Shown here: positions 51,786 to 64,000 of the stretch, in pieces
Position numbering within the stretch: the first letter of the stretch is position 1
Layout: each line of letters opens with the position of its first letter
Origin: Trichoplax adhaerens
Taxonomy: Eukaryota; Placozoa; Uniplacotomia; Trichoplacea; Trichoplacidae
NCBI RefSeq assembly: GCF_000150275.1
Contig: NW_002060943.1
Coordinates: 10,200,209-10,264,208, forward strand
Length of the DNA stretch: 64,000 nucleotides
Direction: 5' to 3'
Notes under the pieces: generated by a model
What the model saw: only the letters and a program-made list of their open reading frames with translations
What the model was told of the DNA's origin: nothing
Database searches by the model: none
Translations under genes and position numbers: made by a program

Positions 51786-53700
51786 ATATAAATGTAGCTC
51801 TAGATACGCAGGACGTTACATTCGTTCCATTGACGCTTATTTTATAGGTATTCTACAGTCATACGAGTATTTGTACTATGGTATTCCACAGGAGCTCCTT
51901 ACTAGTGCGGAGTCAGTTGAAGGAGCATAGTAAATCATTACAATGCCAAAGAAAAAGGTTTTAATTATTAGAGCAAATTTAGAATTAAGAAAATTCAAAT
52001 TCTTGATGCGTTTACTGACTACAGACATCAGATAGTGTTACAACCCGAAAAGATTCTACATTAACGTAATTGACTGACTCTTTGATGGAAGTATACGTAT
52101 ACTGTTATAAATGTAGCAGTACCTGCATTTAATCGATAACTGCAAGTATGCGGACTTTTTTTATGTTTATACTGTTAAATTAATTGTATATAATTATACG
52201 TAGTTAGAATTGTTAACCAAGTTCGTTACACGACTAATAATATAATGTTTATTTTACAATTTTTTAACTTTGATTACTCTTTTAATTTTGTCACCTTATA
52301 TGATGCCCTAATTAGGCCTGTCAGCGGTTCGGTTACTGTATATCAGAAGGATAGTGTTCCATTTCAAAAAAGGCATTAAGACCTGATTCCATGTTAAATG
52401 GCAGCAAATCTCATTTCAGGAGTTCGATCATATGTATCATATCACTATTAATGAGTATTTGCTGTATATCTATAGGATTGGCGGCCGTTCAGTTCTGAGA
52501 AAACCTAAATTTTTCTCAGATTCGGCCTTATCTCGTAATATATCGATGCTGCTATGCACGTTAATACTTGGAGGTACAAATAGAGTTAATTCTTTTTGGT
52601 GGTAGCGTTTATGAGTGTATAGTAGTGAAATTTTAAGGCATACCTTTTAGGTACGTATTGTTGGTTTCTATCGAATAAAGAAAATAGATAATTTTACACT
52701 AGTATAACTTTAGCGTTAAAATCAACGGATATTACCATTAAGTCAACAAAGTACGGCATATCTAATGTGCCGATATAAGTTATGAGACGCTAGATCATAT
52801 TATATCAGTACTCATTTAAATGTAACAGGATGAATGTAAATAAGATTATAACGTGCTGTACCTTATTTTAATCCGTATTTCAACTCAGCGCGTAAAAGTT
52901 GGTGTTAAATAAAACTAATAGACATACACCCTCGTGCTATTGTTTATAAATCATTGATCATTTTATTACATTAATTGTAACATGTAAACCATAATTCTCG
53001 AGACATTAACTGAAATAAAATCATCACTACCGTAGGGTTACAATAAACTCATGATAACTCAGTAAAGAGGCTATAAGCTGCCATTGTCCCAATTCCTTAT
53101 TTAGTGATAGTATCCAAATATAATACATTAAATTATTGTATTTTAAAGTATCTTAAATGTATTGTACAATCAGCTAATATTCTGCAATAAGGTAAGAATT
53201 ATAAATTACAAGATTTTAGCTGTTTGACCAGATTACGCAGGTCATCATGTACTCCAATTAGTTATATTGCTTTAGAAAATAGGTGACAAGTATGACTCTA
53301 AAATATATATAGGCCATTCCGAAGACAATTTAAATCAAAATTAATTCTAGGTTAAGCAATAATTAAAATATATCAGTAATTCACACAGTAACAGCTAGCT
53401 GTTACGAGACAAGATTCCAGCCTTAAGGATTTCCTTCTATAGAAAAAGATGAAATTAATAATTTTAAAACTGATTTATAGTGCGAGTCTTCAGAATAGAA
53501 TATGACACTTTTGTCACCTTATTGGCTAGAAGAGACTTAAGGGCGACTTCATGGACATTAGGATCCCACTTCTTGAACCTAGAGTAAGTTAATTATCTCT
53601 TAGATAATTATAATTAATAGATATTTGACTGCAGTTCACTATACACATTACACATTAGTAAAATTCAGTATTACGAAAACGGAACATAACACATAACACA
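51786..53700. other. Convergent 3' interval, no gene seen
   Basis: 1.9 kb of AT-rich sequence between the coiled-coil gene and AKTIP stops. No family-like exon, RNA gene or repeat cluster was recognised on either strand. Confidence 0.5.
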
Positions 53701-55773
53701 TTACTTTATTGCGTGAGGGTCATCAGAATCATTATCAAATAGTCGTCTTCTTCCTTTTTCGATCGATTGTGCAACTTTCTGCTTAAATCGATGAAATTCA
53801 CTTTCGTATCTATGGGATCAATATAACATCCTTAATCTTAAATTGGCACTTACGAACGTTAGAAAGTGGTCCATTCAATTGAATTTTTGCAAAGAACATA
53901 TAATCATTCAGAATGTCTTACAGATATGCTGCTTCACTATTGACAGCATTTTCGGTGTTTACTCTATAAAATATTTGCTTGATATGTAACAATATCTGGT
54001 ATAAATGATTGCGAGGGCTGCAAGAAATTTAAGGTATACCATAGTTCTATTAGTAGGCAGTATCACTAAAATGAGTAACTGATTACAAAATATCTAAAAT
54101 GACAGACAATAACAGACTACATTATCTTACCTCCATTCCGGAAAACTTTTCTTTAAGTACAGCTCGCCTGTTTCCGGGTTAACATCAGGGTGATATATCG
54201 GATTGGTAAAAATAATTTTCTAGATTATGGAAGTATGATTGATATTTAATAAACTATTTTATCATATCATCAATATCTCAGAAAGTGACATCGCATCGAG
54301 CATATTTTGATTTCTAACCGGGCAGTTACCATAAGGAAAATTTTGAGGAATCAGGATATCAAATTTAAAAACTCCTTCAATATATACACCATGTCTAACA
54401 AATACAACACCATGCCAGCCTAAGGTATTTGTAGACATAAGAAATAGTGGTTAAACGTATTTTGAAGTAGTTTAAAATCAACGTAGTAGCAAAGTTACTG
54501 GATTAATCAGTATCAGCTTACAGAACAACTATAGAGTTGTTAGCTAATATTGTAATCTTAATTCTGTCATAAAATTATTGGACACTTTTGTGATTCCAAA
54601 GAAGAATACGTATGTTGTGAATTTACTTAAAGCAAATGTCAATTTGTCCGGCGGGTTCGCTGCAGAAATCTACATCGTAGTTAATTCACTGTTAAGTACT
54701 GTAAGTTGTGCCATCGCTATAGGAATACAGTACAGTATGCATAAATACAAATATGCGTATGTTGTAGACATGCGTGTACACTCGTATACTGTAATGCGTA
54801 CGTGGTAAAGGTTTTGACAATTTAAGAAATTAACAGATAAAACTTGCTAGTAGTGACCAAGTATCGTTAATGGTAATTATGATTGTAACAACGTGGAATC
54901 ATTTCAATATGTCTTTACAATGAAATATTATAACTCTTCAAATACTAATAACCATTTGATAAACGGCAAATTCAAGGCTAAAACGTATCATTAAAGTATG
55001 GTACTTACATAGAGGATTGTGAGCAGAGGGAAGAACAAATACTCCAGTGAGATTGTGTTTCGATAATTCTTTGCTAATAAAAATATTATTAAATGTATCA
55101 GTCAAATTCGAGATAAAATTTTGCCGTTAATCTACGCCAATCATGCAGTAATACCGTATAAGTACAAAAGAAACCTAATATAATGTTAATTTATAACTGA
55201 TACGGGTTATAAAATATCAAATACTGTATGACTATCCAGGAGGATAAGTTACTGTTATAGTGCATTTAGCAAGTAAGTTAGTCAGATCCAAGACAGTGGA
55301 GCACCGTATACAATGATTGGATCGGTATTTAGAGCAAATAGTCTAACTTTACTTGAAGAGGTACTGGTAAGGATGAGGAGAGTGTATGTTAATTAGTTAC
55401 AGCCTACAAGCCAGAATAGACTAGCTATACAAAGTAGTAACAGTACATTATACTACTCCTGTACTGTACTGTATACTGCAGTACATGGATAATTATAATT
55501 CGAGAATCGCAAAAAAATGCTATTGATTAGAGTGATATATTAATGTCATGCTGCACTGTATAATGTAGTACAGTATGTAGTTAAAAATAGCTCAGAACAA
55601 AACATATACAGTATCTACAATACGTACTATTCGAATAGTAGCATTTGCTCGATGAAGAATGGGCCATGGATTTGTGTTGACGTATCTGCAACGTCTGCGG
55701 CTTGAGGAATAGTCTCTTTTCGATCGCCGTCCTTCAAGTGCGATTCCGTAAGATTTCGATTATTGAAAGACAT
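53701..55773 (-). CDS. AKTIP: AKT-interacting protein / Fused toes (UEV-type E2 variant)
   Basis: Catalytically inactive E2-like subunit of the FTS-Hook-FHIP adaptor that links dynein to endosomes. Six minus-strand exons: 55773-55628, 55073-55009, 54419-54319, 54219-54131, 54017-53922, 53809-53701, joined in frame to 201 aa (human 292). Matching blocks: GPFFIEQMLLFEYKELSKHN (human GPFYLEYSLLAEF), CWHGVVFVRHGVY, GVFKFDILIPQNFPYGNCP, PIYHPDVNPETGELYLKKSF, RNHLYQILLHIKQIFYRV and RLFDNDSDDPHAI. Where active E2s have the catalytic Cys after HPNI..G, this protein has HPDVNPETGELYL with no Cys, as in human AKTIP. The Pro-rich N-terminal extension and the human tail after the PYAIS region are missing. 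It diverges from RELCH, another endosomal traffic gene. Confidence 0.93.
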
Positions 55774-56700
55774 TCTAGATATCAGTACTTACTACCTGCC
55801 ACCTACGAGATAAGAGTAATGAATACCACAGTATTAAAATTATGTTGTCGGTTATATAGATTAGTAAAGTAAATAAAAGATATTTCATCTTGATACAATA
55901 GTATAGTATTTTTGTATTTTTAGGTGAAATAATTCGAAATAATATATGTATTAAAATGGTGTATTGCACTCTATCTACCGAATAAATTCAATACTGTGGT
56001 AGAAGAACTCTTTGTAGCCGTACGAGATCTCTAATACAGTAGAGTACATCCTGAACTATAGAGAAAGATTTAAGGGATTAATTTACAAATTACTTACTGA
56101 GTGAATACAGTAGTTTTAAGTATGATACTGTATATAGCTTTTTGCATTTTAATATTGACAGGGTAGATAATACGAAAGATTTCCTGTAACTTGCATTGGT
56201 ATATTACATATGATCCCACACTAGTACAGCACACGCGAAATGAGATAATAAAAAGGCTATTAAAAATTACTTACGTTGTTTAACATTTATAAAGAAAGCC
56301 GTATACTGTACTACTTTGTAGTATAAATCTTTGGGAGTTGGAGACGATGCGGACCGATATTTGAAATTGTACTTTACCCCTAACTCTACGATAAATTCAT
56401 TTTTATAGCAAAATAACTACAGTTCTGAATAGAGTGTACGTACACTCGTACAGTAGCTAAGAACACTACTCACAAGTCTACCTACAATACTGTACTGTAC
56501 AGTACTATACAGTACACCGTACAGTGTACAGTACATTGTGATACAGTATACAGTACTGTACTGTACTGTACTGTACTGTACTGTACTGTACAGTGTACAG
56601 TACACACTCTTACACTACGCAGTTCAGTAACAAAAAAGGAACGTATAGTGTGGCAGCAGCAGTGAGTCTCTTGCTAACAAAACGAAATCAAGTCGAAAGG
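55774..56700. promoter_or_regulatory. Divergent intergenic region AKTIP/RELCH
   Basis: 927 bp between opposite start codons. The pentamer cluster at 56455-56606 lies close to RELCH (94 bp) and farther from AKTIP (682 bp). The rest is AT-rich without recognised elements. Confidence 0.5.
56455..56606. repeat. TACTG/CAGTA pentamer cluster, RELCH upstream
   Basis: Mixed pentamers followed by a clean run of about nine TACTG units (56550-56592), ending 94 bp before the RELCH ATG. An open frame that extends upstream of the RELCH ATG through the cluster edge is accidental. Confidence 0.85.
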
Positions 56701-59700
56701 ATGGCTGCAAATACAGAAACTTCACCTCTGAACGATTGTGCAAGTGATGAGGAACAGGCATTGAGGGACGTTGAATGGCAACCGATCGCAGATCGACTAG
56801 TGAATGCTAATTTATGGCTTACTGCACTAGAATTACACACGGAACTGATAGAAAATGGTATCGAGCTACCACGCCTAAGAGATTTCTTTTCTAATCCTGG
56901 AAACTTTGAAAGACAGAGTTTCCCGAAAGAGCCTGCCAATATTTGTAAGAATATGGAATTATCTATCTTGATTTTAGGAATAACTCTATTATTGGTGCAG
57001 TAATGGCAGATAGATAGTGATATTTTTAGTGTAGTGGCTTTTATGCTTTGCTACTTTCGTAAATTTACATCTGATACAGTAGTAGTAAAATTTAGTGCAA
57101 AGAGGACTTGCGTATGCACTCTACTAGTACTGACTAAAGTACACTACAGTAGATTTTATACTACTTAACAATAATTATAACTATATACTGTATATATATA
57201 TGTATATAATACATTGATAACGTGGTGTAACAGTGATAGACTTTCATATGTGAAGATTCAAAGGAAAAAAGATATTGCAATTACCATGCAGCATTGTTAA
57301 TTATGACAATTACACCATAATAATAACAGATGAATGCTTATGTATAGTAATAGTATCTACTATTCAACTATGGCGGAATTTATTGCCTATTTATAAAATA
57401 GTTATTTGATATATGCTGTACAAGCATCCACATCAAGATAAAACGTAAACTAGTAATTGATAACAGTGCTGACTAGAAAGCCTTGCCCAGTAACTGTTGA
57501 AATTTCGTAATCCGAACGGTTCTGCACATAGCTATGGTAGATCAAGAGTAATTTAAATTAAAATCATGCAAGCTATATTTGACGCGTCAGTCATTCAATC
57601 AATGATGTAGTATTATCATATCACATCCCGTACGAATGCATAGCATACAGCACTATCCATAATTTTATGTACATGTACATTATGATGACATAGGTAGTTC
57701 TTATCTAATATACTCGTACACTGTGGAAGTTATGATAGTTGTAGCTTACGAACTATCGACTATGCCACATGTTGATTTAGGAATTGAATATTTATAACTT
57801 AGTAATCAAGAAATAACAATACTCTTACAATTCTGTCTATGACTCAAGTGCTTAACTCGCTACTATGTTGGCCTCGTCATGCGGATATGCGATTCCGATT
57901 ACGAGAAATTATCGGCGTAGTTAGCCCTGAGTTTATTTGAACTATGTGTACTGTACGTAGTTAGTCTTGTAGAACACATAGTTCATGAGAATTGTTATCT
58001 TCACAAAAGTAGTAAGTTGTACATTAACCTATCCTATCTACGAGTTTCATTAATGTAATCAGAATTATTTAAGGATGAAAGCCCTTAGCATTAATACTAA
58101 TATTTACTTACTTCGGTGATGCCATTTTTAGCACCCAGTCAAAGTATAACGACGCTAGATTCTGTGGAACTAACTAGATATTCTGATGATGGTGGAAAGT
58201 ATCCGGAGGACCAAGTAGCAGGTATTCTAGCGTAATGACTATTTCCTCATTGATTTATAAGATATTCTGAATTAGGTAACCCATTATTCAGTGATCGTTA
58301 TGTTTGTTCTATTCTATGATTCGATAACGTGTATTCATCTAGTACTTGAATTTGAGCTTCGTAAAGCCCAAGATACTATAAAAGCTTTACGGGGAAGTCT
58401 AACCATGGCAACCGGTAAATTACATTATGTGTATTTTGTCGTAGCTTAATCCCTATAAATTAATGATTTATTATAAATTTCGGTATATTTGGCAAGGTTT
58501 TACACTTTTACAGTTTTTATCAATGTACGAATAAAAAGGTCATTTTAAGTGCGGGCAATACTTCTTAAATTTTCGTAGATATCGATGTATCGTAGTGAAC
58601 TTTTAAAAAATTTAATACATCTTGGTATCCTATAACTACATCCTTCATGATTGATTTTATGTGCTGTGTGAGTTAATGAGTATCTCTAACTTGTATGTTT
58701 ATATTTGTAGAGGGACAAACTGAAGGTAACATGAAAGAAAAGAAGCAGGTCATCACTAAAGATGATATTCCAAGTGTAGATGTAAGTATTTTTCTGTGGG
58801 TCTTTAAATATCACCCATTAGTAAAGAGAAAATAATATTTCATATTTTTCTATCAACTAACAAAATATCATATTTAAATGAATATATTTATTTAGCTTGA
58901 AAGTAAAACTATGATATGTATGGCTCCTCCATTTTGTATCTATTCTAACTAGCAAAAGCTTTTCATTTTAAATAACGTTAGGAACCTATTCTACCGCACG
59001 AAAAACGCGCCTTAAATTATTTAGTTAATGAATATCTATTAAAGCAGAATTATCGTTTAACTTCAATTACTTTTACGGACGAAAATGATGATCAGGTATT
59101 TGTAAAATAATCTCACTATGATTTTATAGGTGTTATATTAGATTTATTTTAAGACATTTTAGATGATTTAGTTGGATTTATTTTTTGCTAATTGCTCCAT
59201 AGGATTTTGAAGATTGGGATGACGTAGGATTGAATGTTCCCAAGCCACCTGGTCTACTAGCTATGTTTCGTGGAAGTGCTATGCCAGTAATGCCAAACGA
59301 AGAATTTGAAAGAGAAAAACAAATGTTAAGAGATGAGATAAATGCGCTGGTATGTTAATAATAATGTACTATTGGATTTCTGTAAGACTTACGTTTGCAC
59401 CTCAATGAAAGATACTGATATCTTTACAAGGAAGTTAGCTTTATCATGTTTCTATCCGAATAACTTGATAGGACACGACACGGACATCTCTAAATGAACA
59501 GTTGCAGTCCATTAACAATGTGAATGAAAATCTACAAATTAAAAATGAAGAAATGGAACAGTATGTCAGATTACACTTATTATACTGTATAAGAATAGTG
59601 GAAATCTTATCTTTAATTAGTACGAAATCATGTTAAACATATTTTAGAATCGCAAGATTTAATTAAAAATACTGCATAATTGTAGGGTAATAGTTCAGTT

Positions 59701-62700
59701 AAAGAATGAGCTGGATGAAGCTAGGAGGCAACCTTCTCCACCTATTCAAGAGATTCAAGAAGAACACATCTTAAATAATAATATTACAGAATCACAGGAG
59801 GAAGAGTTTACGTCTAGAAATGAGCCGGAAGAAAACGAGAGCGAAAAAACCACTCATAATGATATAGAGTTCGATCAGCCCGAGGTCGTTACAGATGATC
59901 GTTCAATTGCTGTAGAGCAATTAAATGCAGAAATTGAGCATACAGAAAACCAAGATGCAACGACTGAAAAAGTGGAGCTATCTACTGACCAAGTATGGAG
60001 CTACAGTAATATAAATTGTTTTGGTATTTAGAAGAATCTTACTAAAGATTATAAATTTGATCTTTCACGCTAAGGAGGAAGTCTCACAGTTGGGAGAAGA
60101 TAATAGTAGAATATTTGATCCCAAAAATGTCATATCGAAACTACTAGATAGGTAACTATTATAATATCGAATTTATTAAATATTTCATGCAATTTTATTA
60201 CGCTTGATAACTAACCGGAGTTATTGTCCCCTAGTAATCCAGAAAAGATGTCTACTGCCTTTTTGATACTCTTACGGTCTATGGTATTAAATATTAAGGA
60301 AGAAGAGGATAGGCTTACTTCAGAAGTGAGTACTTCATTATGACATTGAACCTTGCTTAATATTAATAGCTATATTCGTTTATGTCATAGATTTGTAATA
60401 TCGAAGATACCGTTGAAAGTGCAGTCGGATTATTAACAAGGTGTTTACCCTTCATTGTTCCTAATGTCTTATTAAATAAGAGAGACGTAAGTTACTATCC
60501 ACGCCTTTTTAACTATCATTTGTCTATATTACTCTGATACAGTACTGTATAGTTTGATAATTTCTTCATACATTCACTATTTAGGAATTACTCCCAATGA
60601 TATTGTTTGCTACTATTCAGCAAACCGATAAGAATGAGCGCGATAAGTTATTACACATGCTTTTTAATTTAATAAAGAGACCTGAACAGCTTCAAAGGTA
60701 TTTGTTACATTTACAGCGCTTTCGACCCTTACTTAATGTTAGCGTCTACTTTAATTGATTTGAGTACTAAAATTACGTCACAACTAGAAAAGTAATAATT
60801 GAGGGTTGTGTGGCATACGCAAAGCATGCGGGACCGGGTCGAACTGAAGAAGAGTTACTTCCACAGTGTTGGTTACAAGTATGGTGTTCACTCATGTCTA
60901 CTTGAAAAGTGTAAAAAATTTAATATTTGATTGTAATAATGTATATCCATTACAAACAACTAGATTGATCATAAATTCCATGAGCGTAGATTGTTGGTGA
61001 TTGAGGCCTGTGGTGCTCTTGCTTCTCATTTATCGGTAAAAACTTATTTGTTAAAATTTTAGAAGCGATATGAAATGTACGTTATTTCTGCATTTAAGAA
61101 ACTTATAGTCTAATCGCCTTGCACATAATTATTAGGAGGAAATTACAAGCTCACTTATTTTGTCAATGCTTAAACAAATGTACTTCGAAAACAAATCTCC
61201 AGAAATTAAGGAAGCTATTGTTAAGACATATGGACTACTAATGGCTTACGTAGTGAACGAAGATAAATACGAGCAGGTAAATTCTGAAAATCTGAAAATT
61301 TGTATTTAATGAGAAATTTCTTATATTGATAATATACTTAATGTAATCATTTTAGAGTTTTGACGTACTCATGGCCGCAATCCAAGATACATCGGAAAGT
61401 GTTATTAATGCAGCTTTAGAGATATTTCTTCCTTCGCTAGCTATGTGGGCCTATCAGTTAAATCTCTTAGAAGTTCACATGATTGGTACTCTAATTAAGA
61501 CAGTAGAAAACATGATCCTAGTAAGTTACCTTTTTGCCTAAAGTTTTGTATCATCACAGAGATTTTTACGAAAGAATTTTGTTTTATAGACTGCTCCATT
61601 ACCAGATCAATTGGATGAGCAAAATTCAGCTACAAGTAGATTTGAAAATCGCTTAGATCATGTCATTAAGGCTCTCATTAATCTAACTCCAGCAATGTAT
61701 GCTATGGTTTTAAAATCAGGTATTTTGAATGTTAGTAACGAACATATGTATGAAATTGTCTACATTCCTTTCTGAATCATCAAATGTCAACGTGTTACTT
61801 TGTTAGCTTCGTTTGCAAGTGAAGTGGACCTCGACGACCGCGATAGTTACGGTAATATCTATATTAGTTCCAGTAAGCGTAAATTTATTTTACATCGATT
61901 ACGATTTTTCATTATAGAAATTGATCAAAGTATTAGCGCCAGGCTAACCGACCTCGATGTTATTATTGGTAGTAAAAAGCTAACAAAGTCACTCCATGAT
62001 AAATTTAACGAATTAATGCAAAAAAATGACGACGAAGAAGTAGAGATTTGGAATGCTTTGAAGTGGGTTATGGATGACTAGTAAGTTCGTGAGCGCCGTT
62101 ACAGTACATTCATTTACTTATGGATAGTACTCTTCTAAAACAAGTGAAATTTTTACTTTGACAATTATTTTTTGCGTTACTACATTTACAGCTTACCAAG
62201 ACTTATGGCAACGTTAGGTATTCATTAGTAATCTTTGAAGATTAAAGATAATGAGATAGATATATTTATAACATTTAATTCTTATATACTGTCCTTTCCA
62301 AGGATCGCTTGATGTGTCCCTTTGGAAGGCTGTAAATTCCCTTTCGAAGTTACTGAATGTCTTTTGCAGAACCTTTGGCCGCGGCTTCACCGAAACAAGA
62401 GTTAAAGCTAATTTTAAAGTTATGCTATCTCCCGGTATGATGATGACCAGTTTAGATATTCTTATGACAATTTTTGTTTAAAAATTTGTTATTGAGCAAA
62501 AATCTTAAATTCCAGGTGCTGTCGTTTCTGATGGTAGATGTTCCTTGGCGACAAGCGTTATGGCTGCATACGCTATTGGTATACTAACTGCCTTTACAGA
62601 AGTAGGTGACAACATGATATAGATTATTGCTTTTCTAGTAATCAACTATGATAGGAAAAAGTTTATTATATTAGATGTTATCAACAGTTAAAGCCATCTT

Positions 62701-64000
62701 ATTTTACATCTGTGTGATTGTATTAACGCGTTTATGTACTTTGTAGATATCTGATCGAGAGGAGCTCGCCGCATTTTTAAAAGAAACCATATTTTACTTA
62801 GGAGAAAATAATATCTCCTTGGAGAGTGTCAAAACTACATTTATTAACTTGGGGTAATTTTTGTTAAAGTAATATCAATTGCGTCATAGTATCCCCTTTC
62901 ATGCGTTTGTTGAAATCCTAACTTCACTTTAGCAAAGATCATGATTTACATGAATTTCTAATCAACATCTTATGGGATGCTGTCGTACATACGTCTCCGG
63001 TCGTGCGAAGCTATTCTGCTATACTCTTGAAGGTTTGTTTAACAATTTTTATTGAATTTTAGAAATGTTGCATTCATTAATGCCGTCTGCAAATCTTTAG
63101 ATTATCGCCGGATATTCAACGGAAGAAATCCTATCAAAACAAATTGTTCCTGCTTTGATAACATTAGGGACAGACCAACACTCGTAAGGCCTCTAACAAA
63201 CGAATCGTTATTACGTAGAAATTACAAATGAAATTTCCTTACCGCAATAACCAGTTAAACAAATCTGTATACTTTCGCAGACAAGTAAGACTTGCAACCG
63301 TTTCAGCGTTTGGCAGCATTGCTGAACGAGTATCAAAGAACGAAGTACGTATAGTAACATTGGTGCTAGATACATTATGTACATTAATTGAGTTTAATAC
63401 ATACGGCTTTGGATCTATACAGATTTTAGAGAGAATTGGCGCTCAGTTTCAGTCATTTTTGGAAGATAACTCCGTGAATTTTTATTATGACATCGTCAGG
63501 GAGATTGTTCAATGTTTCTCTCGTATTGGACCTAATGCAGATCCTAGTTTTCGCGACGAATGTATATTATACATTATGATATTGTGCATTACATGTTCCA
63601 AATCTTTACTCATATGTTCTAATTAGGAAATCTATTTTTATCAGTCATTTTAGTTAAATTAGTGAAAATAGCAAGCAATAATAATCAAAACGAAAATAGT
63701 GCTAAAAGAAAGCAACTGGCCTTGGATTTATTGGATGCTTATAGTGCTTTAACATGTTGCTGTATCCGATTTGATGTTTAATGCATATGATTTTACTTAA
63801 TATAACATGAACGACTGTTTTAAGATTTTACCTTAACATAGCAGTTTACTCTGATAATGTTTTGGAATCATATGTTTTACCTGGTCTTAGATGTCTTCTC
63901 GTGGATATCCAAGCTGTATATCCAGAAAATCAGGTAGGTTTATTATTTATCATAACCAAAGAAAGATAATTTTTTAGTTTTAGACACAGATATTCATTAA
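56701..64000 (+). CDS. RELCH: RELCH (LisH, coiled-coil and HEAT-repeat protein), 3' end outside window
   Basis: RAB11 effector that tethers recycling endosomes to the TGN and moves cholesterol. Twenty-eight or more exons: 56701-56944, 58132-58221, 58343-58414, 58711-58781, 58982-59095, 59203-59349, 59472-59560, 59686-59992, 60075-60151, 60235-60325, 60391-60486, 60585-60697, 60788-60878, 60964-61035, 61136-61276, 61356-61520, 61590-61719, 61807-61851, 61918-62080, 62192-62217, 62303-62434, 62516-62601, 62747-62853, 62933-63032, 63101-63183, 63281-63344, 63423-63561, 63645-63761, 63842-63933. About 1088 aa are seen (human 1216). Landmarks: LPRLRDFFSNPGNFERQS, VLEFELRKAQDTIKALR, the LisH region LNYLVNEYLLKQNYRLTSIT (about 170-190), DDQDFEDWDDVGLNVPKPP, CLPFIVPNVLL, EELLPQCW, FSRIGPNADPSFRDE and DAYSALTCC. 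The GTAGGT at 63934 continues into an exon beyond the edge. The 66-nt intron 61852-61917 is also open in frame and may be retained. Confidence 0.95.

Noticed and set aside
54578-54808. 76-aa plus-strand frame inside the AKTIP gene
   Set aside because: It lies in an AKTIP intron on the opposite strand with no similarity and no ATG-supported context.

Overview
The window is nuclear DNA from an AT-rich, intron-dense animal genome. All genes are interrupted by GT-AG introns, mostly about 65-400 nt with a few of 1-3.4 kb. I rebuilt the genes by joining exons in frame and comparing the products with animal families remembered from experience; no search was run. Thirteen of the fourteen models match families known in vertebrates. 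One of them, p130Cas, is an animal adhesion scaffold. Compact genes, human-like exon content and high AT suggest an early-branching metazoan; a placozoan (Trichoplax or Hoilungia type) is my best guess, but it is an inference. A 50-N assembly gap lies at 37217-37266.

Layout, left to right: GOT2 (+, 1537-5609), TMEM170 (-, 7212-8857), p130Cas/BCAR1 family (+, 10745-14813), SMIM13-like (-, 16910-17960), CFDP1/BCNT-like (+, 18418-19062), NUDCD1 (+, 19895-22360), NOB1 (-, 22944-25395), OSGIN (+, 27656-31285), STX16 (-, 33180-38401), TMX3 (+, 40068-46130), UPF0598/C8orf82 (-, 47964-49506, start missing), an unrecognised coiled-coil protein (+, 51168-51785), AKTIP/FTS (-, 53701-55773) and RELCH (+, 56701 to beyond the right edge). 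Orientation alternates almost strictly, giving six divergent and six convergent neighbour pairs. The genes are housekeeping functions (mitochondrial metabolism, 18S rRNA maturation, ER folding, endosome-Golgi traffic, chromatin) and do not form one pathway, although STX16, AKTIP and RELCH all act in endosome/trans-Golgi traffic in other animals.

The most unusual signal is non-coding. Dense clusters of a pentamer repeat, TACTG and its complement CAGTA, form GTAC-centred palindromes. The large clusters lie in 5' flanks, chiefly between divergent genes and often 75-450 bp from a start codon; the convergent 3' gaps contain only isolated copies. They may be promoter-proximal elements or a repeat family tolerated in open promoter chromatin. 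The same intervals hold a perfect 50-bp-arm hairpin (39424-39543), a GC-rich segment bounded by inverted repeats (25745-26324) and a 115-bp direct duplication (9864-10189). A short inverted-repeat element sits in a TMX3 intron (42571-42702).
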